Origin: Pelotomaculum sp. DTU098
GTDB taxonomy: Bacteria; Bacillota; Desulfotomaculia; Desulfotomaculales; Pelotomaculaceae
Direction of reading: 5' to 3'
DNA: 64,000 nucleotides
Assembly (NCBI GenBank): GCA_001512635.1
Contig: LFSA01000022.1
Span: 1 to 64,000 of the forward strand
A model generated the notes under the pieces. The model saw nothing but the letters and a program-made list of their open reading frames with translations, did not search any database and had not been told where the DNA came from. Below, piece after piece: positions 45,025-53,671 of the stretch (the first letter of the stretch is position 1; each line of letters begins with the position of its first letter). A program made the position numbers and the translations under genes.

Positions 45025-45881
45025 CGATATTCAAATAAATCTATATAGGGCAGATTTTGTTATTATTTGAATTATATCTTTATTATGACGAATAAGCAAT
45101 ATCCTTAGCAAATTATTGGTGCCATGGCGGAGCGTATTCATTAGCAAGCCTTTCGGGGAATGATAACAGCATTGTGCTGGTCTATAAAACAAGAACGTTA
45201 GAATTAAACTGGAGGAGTAGGAATCGCCTTGGGTCATTTCAATTAGTCCAAAAAACACTGAGATTGTGGCTGGTGTGCTGGTTAAATACCTGGGGTTCGA
45301 TGTCCACGCAGCTCCGGTGTGAAGGGTGTTTTTCGGTGGAATTGGAACCCGGCCTGCATCGTACCGGCAGTTATTCCCAGTGAAAAAACTGAAAAAACGC
45401 AGGTAAAAACAGTGCCGGAATGTGGACAGTGGGGAGAAGATGAGTGCCAATTTTTTTTGTAATTCAGAAAAAAACAAGAGAACCTGGGGAAAATGGCGGC
45501 GAAGGGCGGGACAGCTGTTGAGCGGACTGGGTGTTGTTTTTTGGCAGAGGAAATTCTGCCGTGGGATTCTTAGCTCTACGTTCTTCCTGGCCGTTATTGT
45601 TAACAACACCGGGTGTCTTGCTCCTGCTTAAGGGGAGAGAGGGATACTGGGCCATGCCCTTTCATCATTTTTATGATCGGGACGGCCTTCATTCTTACAG
45701 GTGTGGCTATGGTAAATATCAAACCGGGTCATTACAGCTGGAATCTTATTTGCAATATATCTTAAGCAGGGAAGCTTATAGCAACAAGAGTGATATAACC
45801 CAAAAAAGCCAATAAATGGCAGGTATTGGTCCAGGAACGCAACCCCTATATAAGAATTCCATTTCCTGGAGAGGAAGAATT
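45025..45881. other. Decayed/non-coding stretch
   Basis: No intact gene. The plus strand shows coding-like fragments in shifting frames: one from about 45230 to 45320 (VISISPKNTEIVAGV, VLVKYLGFDVHAAPV then stop), another ending in QVKTVPECGQWGEDE near 45450, and a hydrophobic one at about 45655-45765 (IIFMIGTAFILTGVAMVNIK). Together these suggest one or two genes destroyed by several frameshifts. I cannot name a family. Promoter sequences for the riboswitch RNA on the minus strand should lie just right of 45024. Confidence 0.35.
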
Positions 45882-46238
45882 CTATTTCCTGGAAAGGGAG
45901 CAGAGCGGTTTATCTGTACGGCACCATAAAAGCTCTGCCTGCTTGTCAGATATGTTTACATTGAAATGGGGTTCATAGGGAGGCATCAAGATTAAATCCC
46001 CCTCTTCGGCCACATCCCATTCCTTATGTGTTTCAATGCGGATTGTCCCCGATTTTACATAGACAAATTTTTCGGTGGGATGCAGCAAAAAACCCGATGA
46101 GGGAATCCTCTGGCCGGGGTATAAGAATGCTAACCCTGCCAGACAAGAATCTGTTTCATTTTCTTTTCCAGAAATGAGTATCCTTATTGGTTGAAGGTTT
46201 TCCTTACCATTAAGCTGATGTTTCTTAACAACCTTCAC
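45882..46238 (-). CDS. Cupin-domain protein
   Basis: A 118-residue single-domain cupin. The first cupin motif appears as PSSGFLLHPTEKFVYVKSGTIRI (with the His of LLHPTEKF and the Gly of KSG) and the second as GDLILMPPYEPHFNVN. Such small beta-barrels bind a metal or small ligand and have no fixed reaction. The GTG start at 46238 is preceded by GAGGAGGGG. It lies at the end of the minus-strand series containing FmdE and the nickel/peptide-type ABC transporter; common transcription is possible but a hairpin intervenes. Confidence 0.85.
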   Translation of the reverse strand: MKVVKKHQLNGKENLQPIRILISGKENETDSCLAGLAFLYPGQRIPSSGFLLHPTEKFVYVKSGTIRIETHKEWDVAEEGDLILMPPYEPHFNVNISDKQAELLWCRTDKPLCSLSRK

Positions 46239-46482
46239 CTGGACCCCTCCTCATGAATTTAAAGGTCCTAGCCTTGCTAGTTAGCACATTGTGAAACATA
46301 GTACAAGTATCTTCACAATTACAAATAACAAAGCAAATAACATGCCGGATGAAGAACTTCTTACCGAAGTCCAGCTTAACCCTATTCTTCATTGGTGATT
46401 TTACTTGAAATAATTTTTCTGTGTGTTCAATAATGGTACCTATCTCTGGAAAAGGATGCTTTTTATCTACATTTAGCGCCAT
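46225..46482 (-). CDS. Short ORF of unknown function
   Basis: An 85-codon frame between the FmdE gene and the cupin gene. It has several Cys and basic residues but no recognisable motif, no ribosome binding site, and its last 10 codons run through the cupin gene's ribosome binding site. It may be a relic or a chance frame. Confidence 0.2.
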   Translation of the reverse strand: MALNVDKKHPFPEIGTIIEHTEKLFQVKSPMKNRVKLDFGKKFFIRHVICFVICNCEDTCTMFHNVLTSKARTFKFMRRGPGEGC

Positions 46483-46489
46483 AATGGAA

Positions 46490-46516
46490 CAAAGGCAGAA
46501 TCTTGTTCTGCCTTTG
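46490..46516. terminator. Hairpin after the FmdE gene
   Basis: CAAAGGCAGAA / TTCTGCCTTTG is a perfect 11-bp stem with a five-base loop just beyond the FmdE stop codon. The following T tract is short on either strand, so termination may be partial and let the cupin gene be read through. Confidence 0.65.
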
Positions 46517-46521
46517 TTAGC

Positions 46522-47127
46522 TTACCAGCCTCTGCTGTATTCTTCGGCACAGGGGATGCAAACGATCTTTCCTTCCCTGACCCGTGTCCGGGGTTCCATC
46601 ACGGGCTCACCGCAGGCGGCGCAGATGTGGGTGTTGAAGATCCGGGCTTTTGGAGGCAGCTCAATCTGGACGTGCTGTACCCGGCAAAACTCTTCAGCGG
46701 GCATTTCGAGAATTGAGCTGGTACGTTCTTGCTGATGCCGGTTAAAAATTTCCTTTTCTTCATCGTTAGCTTCGCCACTGAAGACTTTCTTTCTAAGCTC
46801 ACTGTATTCGGGGCTCTGCCAGACTCTGCCCTTTACGGAAATGCGTACGGCACGCCCGCTGTTACGGCAGGCAAAGGTGTAAACCTGCTTGCCGTAGTCG
46901 CGATAAATCAGGTTTCCCTTGCCGAGGGTGCAACCTGTTAAAACCTGTACGGCATCCACTCCGCAGGCGTCATTCTCTACAATTGCCAGCAACTCTTCGT
47001 CTTTGGCGCGAATTGCCTGAAGCTCTTCCAGGGCAATTTTGGCAACACGGTAGCCAGTGGCTACTCCGGGGCAGGAATGGCCGTGAAAATCCAGCACTTT
47101 CTCCCAATCATTCATTTTCCTTGACAT
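46522..47127 (-). CDS. FmdE-family protein with zinc ribbon
   Basis: A 201-residue protein. The N-terminal FmdE domain has FHGHSCPGVATGYRVAKIALEEL (His/Cys metal ligands), ENDACGVDAVQVLTGCTLGKGNL and FRNSGRAVRI-type segments, and a C-terminal zinc ribbon CAACGEPV...CIPCAEEY completes it. FmdE-type proteins occur with formylmethanofuran dehydrogenase in methanogens and alone in many anaerobes, where their metal-related role is unclear. It is 36 bases downstream of a nickel/peptide-type ABC operon on the same strand, so a function linked to the imported metal or ligand is plausible. The start could also be the internal ATG at 47115 behind CAAGGA. Confidence 0.9.
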   Translation of the reverse strand: MSRKMNDWEKVLDFHGHSCPGVATGYRVAKIALEELQAIRAKDEELLAIVENDACGVDAVQVLTGCTLGKGNLIYRDYGKQVYTFACRNSGRAVRISVKGRVWQSPEYSELRKKVFSGEANDEEKEIFNRHQQERTSSILEMPAEEFCRVQHVQIELPPKARIFNTHICAACGEPVMEPRTRVREGKIVCIPCAEEYSRGW

Positions 47128-47163
47128 AGGTTTAATAACACTCCTTTACTAAAATTGTATTTC

Positions 47164-49032
47164 TTAATCCACCTGAGGATAAAAACAAGCTACCTTACGG
47201 GGGGAGCAGGCTATTAATTCCGGTTTTTCTTCAAAACAGCGCTCTTTTACAGCCAGGCAGCGGTGAGCGTAGGAACAGCCTTTTGATGTCGCTGAAGGAG
47301 GCCTTTTAAGACCGGGTGCAGCTTGTAGCGAATTATCGCAAGCCCTGCGAGCCCACCGGCTGCCTGCCGGCCGGACGGAACGGTCCTCCAGCAGCGGCGC
47401 GTAGTCTAGCAATGCCCTGGTATAGGGATGCAGGGGGTGATAAATAATCTCGCTGGTGGGTCCTTCTTCCACGATCCTGCCTTTTAATAGCACGGCCAGG
47501 CGGTCGCTGATTTTTCTGGCCAGGGCCAGGTCATGGGTGATAAACAGTATCGAAAGCCCTCTTTTTTCCTGTAAATTCATCATGAGCTTGAGAATTTTCG
47601 CCTGAACGCTGGCATCCAGGGCTGACGTTGACTCATCGGCAATGAGAATCTTCGGGTTCAATACCAGAGCCCTGGCAATGGCCACTCTCTGGGCTTCACC
47701 ACCGCTCAAGTGGTGGGGGTATTTTTTCAGGAAATCATCGTCTCCGGGCAGTTCCACTTCATTCAAGACCTGCCGGACCCTTTCCAGTTTTTCTTCTTCA
47801 TTGCCTGTTTTATGGATGTCCAGTGGTTCCTTAACAGCTTGCAAAACATTCATCCGGTGGCTAATCGATTCCCCCGGGTTTTGAAAGATCATCTGGACCC
47901 TCTGGTAGAAATCTATGGTCCTCCTGGTAACTTTTTTGCCTTCCAACCGGATCTCTTCTTCATCGGCCTTGAGCAGGCCCATGATAGTCTTGGCCAGGGT
48001 TGTTTTGCCGGAACCGCTTTCACCAATCAGGGCCAAAGTTTCTCCTTCGTGCAGGACGCACTCCACGTCCTGTAATACCTTCAGGGGGCCAAAGGATTTG
48101 CTGCACCTGACTTCCAGGAGGGGTACAATCCCGCCCCTGTGGCAGGCGATCAACCGGTTGCCTTCAACCACGGGGAGCGGTGCTTCGGCGGCACAGATCT
48201 GGATTCGCTGGGTGCAGCGGGGGTGAAAGGGGCAGCCTTCTACGTGATGAGACATGCGCCCGGGTATACCCTGTAAATCTTTGGTCGTGGACATATTGGG
48301 ATAAGACCGTAAAAGACCCCGGGTGTAGGGGTGGCGAGGCCCGGCCAGCACATCCCCGGTGGCTCCCTGTTCTACGATTCTGCCTCCGTAGAGGACGGCC
48401 ATATGGGTGGACAGGTCGGCTGCAGTGGAAATGTCGTGGGTAATCACCAGGAAAGCCGTTTCCCTTGTGAATCTCTTCAATACAGCAATGATTTCCGCTT
48501 TGGTCAATGCATCCAGGGAGGCAGTGGGTTCATCCAGGATTAAAATGTCAGGATTATTAACCACGGCCAGGGCGATCAAAGCTCTTTGTTTCTCGCCCCC
48601 GCTTAACTGGTGGGGGTAGGCCAGGAAGCGGCGGTTGTCCAGACCCACCAGTTCCAAGACCTCGCAGGCCCTTTCCTCTGCTGCTTTTTTGTCCTTAAGG
48701 CCATGTACCAGGACAGCCTCCATAACCTGGTAGATGATGGAATAGAGCGGGTGAAGGCCGTCTTCAACATTTTGAAACACCATGGCTATTTCCCTGCCGC
48801 GGATCCGGCGTAGTTCTTCTTCAGGACAGGTAAGAAGGTTCTTGCCCTTAAAAAGGATCTCGCCTGTACAGCTGCCTTCCAACAGGCCCATAACAGCACG
48901 GCCGAGGGTGGTTTTACCGGTGCCTGATTCACCGATAATGGACAGGACCTGCCCCTTTTCCAGGTTAAGGTTGATGTCTTTTAGAATTTGCAGGCCGTTG
49001 TATGAGGCTTTCAAATTCTTAATTGTCAGCAT
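47164..49032 (-). CDS. Fused DppD-DppF ABC transporter ATPase
   Basis: A 622-residue protein with two complete ABC ATPase domains, equivalent to separate DppD/OppD and DppF/OppF (or NikD/NikE) proteins. Domain 1 (about residues 1-300): GESGTGKTTLG, LSGGEKQRALI, DEPTASLDA, then the oligopeptide/nickel-type Cys motif CPFHPRC....C. Domain 2 (about 305-600): GESGSGKTTLAK, LSGGEAQRVAI, DESTSALDA (Ser where most have Pro), and a second Cys-rich tail (CSYAHRC). The Cys tails in DppD/F-type ATPases can bind a [4Fe-4S] cluster. It overlaps the start of the permease gene upstream by 14 bases. Confidence 0.94.
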   Translation of the reverse strand: MLTIKNLKASYNGLQILKDINLNLEKGQVLSIIGESGTGKTTLGRAVMGLLEGSCTGEILFKGKNLLTCPEEELRRIRGREIAMVFQNVEDGLHPLYSIIYQVMEAVLVHGLKDKKAAEERACEVLELVGLDNRRFLAYPHQLSGGEKQRALIALAVVNNPDILILDEPTASLDALTKAEIIAVLKRFTRETAFLVITHDISTAADLSTHMAVLYGGRIVEQGATGDVLAGPRHPYTRGLLRSYPNMSTTKDLQGIPGRMSHHVEGCPFHPRCTQRIQICAAEAPLPVVEGNRLIACHRGGIVPLLEVRCSKSFGPLKVLQDVECVLHEGETLALIGESGSGKTTLAKTIMGLLKADEEEIRLEGKKVTRRTIDFYQRVQMIFQNPGESISHRMNVLQAVKEPLDIHKTGNEEEKLERVRQVLNEVELPGDDDFLKKYPHHLSGGEAQRVAIARALVLNPKILIADESTSALDASVQAKILKLMMNLQEKRGLSILFITHDLALARKISDRLAVLLKGRIVEEGPTSEIIYHPLHPYTRALLDYAPLLEDRSVRPAGSRWARRACDNSLQAAPGLKRPPSATSKGCSYAHRCLAVKERCFEEKPELIACSPRKVACFYPQVD

Positions 49033-49873
49033 GGCCGGCTTCCTTTCTCAAACGGGGGTTCAGCGCGGTTTCCAGGGCGAACCCGGTGAACGTAAAGCCC
49101 ATAACAGTAAGGGAAAGTGCAAATCCGGTGGGCAGGAGCCACCACCTCCAGACATCCAGATAGACAAATTTCAAAGCATGCTGCATCATTTTTCCCCAGC
49201 TGACGACGGTGGGATCACAGATACCTAGAAAGGAGAGGCCGGCTTCCATAAAAACAGCCCTCCGGGCGTCCTGGATCATCAGGGCAATCAAAATGGGTCC
49301 CAAATCAGGAATAATATGATTGAATAACAGGTGCAGCTGCCCAGCACCGAAAGTCCGGGCGGCGTAAACTGGCATCCGCTCTTTTAAAGAAAGGGTTTGA
49401 GCCCTGACGACTCTGGCCCCTCCAGGCCAGAGAAAGAGGGAAAGCAAAACAATTAATAAAACTGTGTTGGGCCTCAGGTAGGCAGCGGCCAGGATAGCTA
49501 CAATCACCGGAGGAATGACGATTAAGGCGTCCACCAGCCGCATCATCAGCCGGTCGTAAAGACCCCCCAGAAGGGCGGAAGAACAGCCAACCATTACGCT
49601 CAAGCAAAGGGAGAGCAAGGCTACTCCACCGCCCACGGCAAGGGAAGTGCGGGCACCGTAAAGAAGTCGCGTCCAGATGTCCTGGCCCACGTCGTTTGTT
49701 CCCAGCCAGTGCTGTGCTGAAGGGGCCATAAAAGGGGCGCCCGTGTAGGCGGCAGGCTGGTAGCTTGTCAGTAGCGGTGCCAGGACAGCCGCGATTGCCA
49801 CTAGAAGGAGTAGCCCGAGACCAATCCGGCCGGGGCCGGAGGTATGGACTTCTCGCCAGTAATTTACGTGCAT
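49019..49873 (-). CDS. DppC/NikC-type ABC permease
   Basis: A 284-residue permease of the dipeptide/nickel importer family with about six membrane helices. The N-terminal segment PFMAPSAQHWLGTNDVGQDIWTRLLYGARTSL is characteristic of DppC/OppC/NikC proteins. The EAA loop appears as YAARTFGAGQLHLLFNHIIPDLGPILI. It overlaps the DppB-type gene upstream by ten bases and the fused ATPase downstream, which shows a tightly coupled operon. Confidence 0.93.
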   Translation of the reverse strand: MHVNYWREVHTSGPGRIGLGLLLLVAIAAVLAPLLTSYQPAAYTGAPFMAPSAQHWLGTNDVGQDIWTRLLYGARTSLAVGGGVALLSLCLSVMVGCSSALLGGLYDRLMMRLVDALIVIPPVIVAILAAAYLRPNTVLLIVLLSLFLWPGGARVVRAQTLSLKERMPVYAARTFGAGQLHLLFNHIIPDLGPILIALMIQDARRAVFMEAGLSFLGICDPTVVSWGKMMQHALKFVYLDVWRWWLLPTGFALSLTVMGFTFTGFALETALNPRLRKEAGHADN

Positions 49874-50898
49874 TTTGCCACCCTCGGATCAAGTTTTGGG
49901 TAAAAGATATCCAGCAGGAGATTAATGGTCAGGACTACAACCGTAAGGACCAGGAGGATCCCTGCCATGAGCGGGTAGTCCCTTGTTAAAAGGGATTTAT
50001 AAAGCAAGGAGCCCAGACCGGGATAGGAGAACACAATTTCAACAAACAGTGTTCCTGTAACCAGATGGGCAAACTGAAGACCCGCTGCGGTTACCACCGG
50101 CAAAAGGGTGTTCCTCCCGGCGTGGCGGTACCGGATAACCCGTTCAGGACAGCCCTTGGCCTTTGCTGTTAAAATAAAAGCTTCACCAAGGGTGGTAATC
50201 ATCGTGTTGCGGGTTAACAAATAGGTAGCTGTCAGCCGGACCAGGACCAGGGCCGCCAGGGGCAAGACCAGGTGATGCAGGAGATCAACAACCAGCATCA
50301 GACCGCTGTGGCCGGCATAGGGGGTCAGCGCCCCAGAGAGAGGAGCCAGGCTTAAAAAAACGCCAAAGAAGAGCAGGAGCATGATCCCCATAAAGAAGTC
50401 TGGAAATCCGCTAAAAAGCATTATACCGCCTAGTAAAAATTGATCTAGGGGCCGCCCCCTCCGGGAACCGGACTCCACACCAAGTAAGAAGCCCACCAGG
50501 GTGGATATAACCAGGGCCAATCCTGTGAGCAAAAGGGTCCAGGGGAGAAACCCGGAAATTACTTTCAGCACCGGAGCGTTGTAATAGTAGGAGTGGCCCA
50601 GATCTCCCCGGCAGAGGGATAAAAGGTAGGAAGCATATTGCTCTCCCAGCGGGCGGTCCAGGGAAAACCGGTGAATCAGTTCTTCCTGCAGCTCCGGGGT
50701 CATCACCAGGAGGGCTTCATTGCCGTAGATGGCCTGTAGCGGATCACCGGGCATCAAGCGGGGAATGAAAAAGTTCATGGTTAGGATAATTAACAGGGCA
50801 ACCACATAGTTGAGCAGGGATGCCCTGTTTAACACTGATGCTTTTTTAAAGACCTTGTTGCGTATAGGCACATGCCTGGCCTGGACGCACTCCTGCAT
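49864..50898 (-). CDS. DppB/NikB-type ABC permease
   Basis: A permease of 344 residues from the chosen start, with the family opening FFIPRLMPGDPLQAIYG, the extracytoplasmic DRPLGEQYASYLLSLCRGDLGHSY segment and the EAA-type loop EAFILTAKAKGCPERVIRYRHAGRNTLLPVVTAAGLQFA. Six membrane helices are evident. I start at ATG 50898 because the upstream GTG at 50958 lacks a ribosome binding site and adds a non-conserved leader, while GAGTGG lies before 50898. Pairs with the DppC-type permease. Confidence 0.92.
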   Translation of the reverse strand: MQECVQARHVPIRNKVFKKASVLNRASLLNYVVALLIILTMNFFIPRLMPGDPLQAIYGNEALLVMTPELQEELIHRFSLDRPLGEQYASYLLSLCRGDLGHSYYYNAPVLKVISGFLPWTLLLTGLALVISTLVGFLLGVESGSRRGRPLDQFLLGGIMLFSGFPDFFMGIMLLLFFGVFLSLAPLSGALTPYAGHSGLMLVVDLLHHLVLPLAALVLVRLTATYLLTRNTMITTLGEAFILTAKAKGCPERVIRYRHAGRNTLLPVVTAAGLQFAHLVTGTLFVEIVFSYPGLGSLLYKSLLTRDYPLMAGILLVLTVVVLTINLLLDIFYPKLDPRVAKCT

Positions 50899-50966
50899 AA
50901 TATAACCACTCTTTATATGAATTTTATTTAAGTAGCCGGTAAAGACCATTGACTGCACAAATATTC

Positions 50967-52574
50967 TTATAAGAATGCCATCTTGTTCAAAGGTTGCGGC
51001 ACACCACTGCCAATTCCCTGGAAGGTGAAATAAAGTGACACAGCGTCATCCGTTACATAATACCAGGTTGGATAATAAAGCGGCAAGCAGGGCATTTCCC
51101 GGGCATAAACTTCCTGGATCCGGTTGACCAGCTCCCTGCGCCTGTCCTGGTCCATCTCCTTCATTTGCTGCTCCAGGAGGAGATTCAGCTCTTCGTTCTG
51201 GTTGAATCTGGCGCTGTTGAAGCCCTTGCCGGAAATCATCCTGTTTAAAAACTCAGGATCACCACCCATTCCGCCGTGGCCACTGAGAGCCAGATCAAAT
51301 TTCCATTCATTGACCCGGCTATCCAGGGTTTTGGCCTCCAGGCCGCGCAGATTAATCTTAATTCCGGCATTTTCCAGCATTTCTTTAATCATTTCTCCCT
51401 CGCGCTCGCCCGGGGAACCCGGTACGCCGGAACCCCCGCTGCTGATTAGAAGTTCAAGCTCCAGCGTCTGTCCGTCTTTTTCAAAGTAATTCCCGTTTTT
51501 TACATATCCCAGGCTGGTGAGGATTTCCTCGGCTTTATCCGGATCGTAGGGATATTCTGCGGCAACTGCCGGGTTAAACCAGGAACTGTCCGGGGGAACC
51601 AGGCCGGGACTGCCTTCCAGGCCATAACCCCGCTGACAGGTTGTTACCAGTGCCCGGCGGTCGATGGCATAGGCCAGCGCACGGCGGAATTCCACATTGT
51701 TCAGGGGCGCTTTCTGGTGGTTAATCATCAATTTGGCCACCCAGTCATGGCTGCTGGTTAATTCTCTAAAATCCTCCTTTTTTAATTCGCCTGCTACCTC
51801 AGGGGGCACCTGGGACAAGTTGACCTGCTTCTGCCTTAGAGCGGCAGCGGACATTTCATTGCTGACCTTGACAAATTTCAACTGTCTGGTTTTCGGTTCT
51901 CCCTGGTAGTACTGGCTGTTGGCTTCATACAGGTAGGTCCCCTGTTCTTTATTATAGTCAGTCAATTTAAAGGGCCCGGTACCAATCAGGGCTTCTTTTT
52001 GCAAGAACTGTCTGGGGTCTCCCACTTCCTTCCAGATATGCTCGGGCAGGATTGGAACCGTTCCCGCGATATATTCCAGAAACGGGGCGTAAGGCTTGTC
52101 TAAATATAATTTGACTGTTAAATCGTCAACAGCTTCAGCTTTTTGAACTACGTACAGGTTAACCCATTCGTAGTTGTGTTCTTTCAGGTAATCTATGGTG
52201 AACACAACATCTTTTGCCGTAAATGGTTTACCGTCGTGCCATGTAACTTGGTCTTGCAGCTTAAACAGATAGGCGTTTTCTTCTTTTAAAAACTCCCAGC
52301 TTTTTGCCAGCGCCGGTATGTTACCCTGGCTGTCCTTCCAAAGCAGGGTATCGAAAATAAGGCTCATCCTAACGTAACCAGGACCACGTAAATAATGGGT
52401 GAAGGGAGATGGGAAGCCCCAATCCCCGGTGGGATCGGCTATCGTATATGGTTGATCCTGCAGCCCGGCGGCCTCCTCTTCCCTTTGGTTGTTACCGCAG
52501 CCTGTCAAGGCCGGAATCAGTAGAGACATCATCAACAAGGCGAGCAATAATGGCTTGGTAAAAAATATACGCAT
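50967..52574 (-). CDS. Nickel/peptide-type substrate-binding lipoprotein
   Basis: A 535-residue SBP_bac_5 lipoprotein: signal peptide with lipobox PALTGC, then VRMSLIFDTLLWKDSQGNIPALAKSWEF, the family segment VTWHDGKPFTAKDVVFTIDYLK and EFRRALAYAIDRRALV. It probably binds nickel-ligand complexes, peptides or a related cationic ligand. First gene of a minus-strand operon with two permeases and a fused ATPase, followed by FmdE. The exact ligand cannot be read from the sequence. It is preceded by a structured 5' region with a short ORF and a terminator-like hairpin. Confidence 0.92.
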   Translation of the reverse strand: MRIFFTKPLLLALLMMSLLIPALTGCGNNQREEEAAGLQDQPYTIADPTGDWGFPSPFTHYLRGPGYVRMSLIFDTLLWKDSQGNIPALAKSWEFLKEENAYLFKLQDQVTWHDGKPFTAKDVVFTIDYLKEHNYEWVNLYVVQKAEAVDDLTVKLYLDKPYAPFLEYIAGTVPILPEHIWKEVGDPRQFLQKEALIGTGPFKLTDYNKEQGTYLYEANSQYYQGEPKTRQLKFVKVSNEMSAAALRQKQVNLSQVPPEVAGELKKEDFRELTSSHDWVAKLMINHQKAPLNNVEFRRALAYAIDRRALVTTCQRGYGLEGSPGLVPPDSSWFNPAVAAEYPYDPDKAEEILTSLGYVKNGNYFEKDGQTLELELLISSGGSGVPGSPGEREGEMIKEMLENAGIKINLRGLEAKTLDSRVNEWKFDLALSGHGGMGGDPEFLNRMISGKGFNSARFNQNEELNLLLEQQMKEMDQDRRRELVNRIQEVYAREMPCLPLYYPTWYYVTDDAVSLYFTFQGIGSGVPQPLNKMAFL

Positions 52575-52740
52575 CGAATCAGACCTCTCAATGATATTTA
52601 GGGTTATTATTTTAGGTTACAAAGCTTGCCGGAAATAGCATAATAGAAGCCATGTAAGCCTGTCTTTAGATAGAGTTTTGCGATAATTAGGAACACTGTT
52701 TACAAGGTTAGCCTTGATGCATCAACCGCTTACATAAAAT

Positions 52741-52793
52741 AAACCACGAAGTTTAACCTGATTACTATCAGGTATAGTTAACCTCCGTGGTTT
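52741..52793 (-). terminator. Terminator-like hairpin in the ABC operon leader
   Basis: Outer arms AAACCACG / CGTGGTTT (8 bp) enclose a second perfect dyad ACCTGAT / ATCAGGT. On the minus strand the stem is followed by ATTTTATG. It lies about 170 bases upstream of the binding-protein gene, so it could attenuate the operon. Confidence 0.65.
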
Positions 52794-52855
52794 TGTTCGT
52801 GATCTGAATTGTGACCGTACTCTTCTTTTAAGATAGTGCGAATCCGTTCGCACAT
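52778..52855 (-). CDS. Possible 25-codon leader peptide, His-rich end
   Basis: On the minus strand an ATG at 52855 opens a 25-codon frame ending with TAA inside the terminator-like hairpin. The last eleven residues are GHNSDHEQNHGG-like, with three His. The frame is open for about 16 more codons upstream without a start, so it could also be a relic. A TATAAT lies 40 bases upstream but its -35 is weak. If translated it could act as a leader that governs the downstream hairpin. Confidence 0.3.
   Translation of the reverse strand: MCERIRTILKEEYGHNSDHEQNHGG
52836..52853. repeat. Short hairpin GTGCGAA / TTCGCAC
   Basis: Perfect 7-bp inverted repeat with a four-base loop, overlapping the start of the possible leader ORF in the 600-base region before the ABC operon. 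It could fold in the leader RNA or be a dyad operator. Confidence 0.5.
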
Positions 52856-53172
52856 ATTCAGGTGCTGTAAGAAAATGTTTAACCAGACATTGGTATTATA
52901 GAATTAGCGGGATTGGTAAGTGCACAGCAGGCCTGCAATAATCCGTATTACGCATCCTGTATGAATAAACTTTAGAAGGGACAGCTACAGCTGTCCATTA
53001 ACTAATTAAATTTTATAATTGTGACAATCGTCTGTCAATAGAAATGACGAAAGTCATAAAACAAGAAAGGTTCTACAAAACTGCTGGAAAACTTCATTTA
53101 CACAGGGAAGCAAAAGGTTAGTGCCGAAAAGCAGAAAAAGCTCCTTAATTCTGGTTAATTGTTAAAAGGGTA
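52856..53172. other. Rest of the leader/intergenic region
   Basis: Outside the hairpins I see no reading frame of note in this AT-rich stretch. It should contain the promoter of the minus-strand ABC operon. A TATAAT at about 52894-52899 on the minus strand is the best -10 candidate. Confidence 0.35.
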
Positions 53173-53655
53173 TCAGGCGGGACCCACCACTGAAGACATA
53201 TGACCGCACCATTCCGCTGTTTCGCGGAACAAGTCCAGCAGCAGGTAGCGGTACAGGGAACCGGCAACGGCTTTAATTTCTTCCGTTATGGTAGGCTGGT
53301 CGCCGAAGCAGTATGCTTCCCAGTCGGGTTCTCCAATTTTTCCTTCCAGTGTACTGCCGATGGTAATAACCAGCCCTGATTTTCCGGCAAAGCAGTAGCG
53401 GTTATAAATTTCGGAGATATCCTCCGGAAAGGGGATTTCCTGCTCGCTGAGAATGACCAGGATCCTGGGGAAGAGCTGTTTTATTTCAGCCCAGGCCAGT
53501 TGACCCTGTTCCGGCCAATGACGCCGGAGAACAAGATCCAGCCGCTGCCCGGGGTCTTGCTTTAGTCCCGGCTCAACTATTTGGAAACCTGCATCCTGCC
53601 AGACCCTCAGGTCCTCTTCAGGGCAGTTGGAGGCTTCTATAATAAATCTTCGCAA
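53173..53655 (-). CDS. Hypothetical protein after the sirtuin gene
   Basis: A 160-residue soluble protein without a recognised domain. The central part (ILVILSEQEIPFPEDISEIYNRYC) and the aromatic C-terminal region (GSLYRYLLLDLFRETAEWCGHM) look like an ordinary folded alpha/beta protein. It follows the sirtuin gene by 16 bases and has a GAGGTGA ribosome binding site before a TTG start, so the two are probably co-transcribed. A joint role with the deacylase is inference. Confidence 0.65.
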   Translation of the reverse strand: MRRFIIEASNCPEEDLRVWQDAGFQIVEPGLKQDPGQRLDLVLRRHWPEQGQLAWAEIKQLFPRILVILSEQEIPFPEDISEIYNRYCFAGKSGLVITIGSTLEGKIGEPDWEAYCFGDQPTITEEIKAVAGSLYRYLLLDLFRETAEWCGHMSSVVGPA

Positions 53656-53671
53656 AGCAGATCACCTCGAA

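Noticed and set aside
45031-45609. 192-codon minus-strand ORF
   Set aside because: Composition is not protein-like (no conserved blocks, many Cys/His/Phe/Ser runs), and the plus strand carries better coding-like fragments; most likely a chance open frame.
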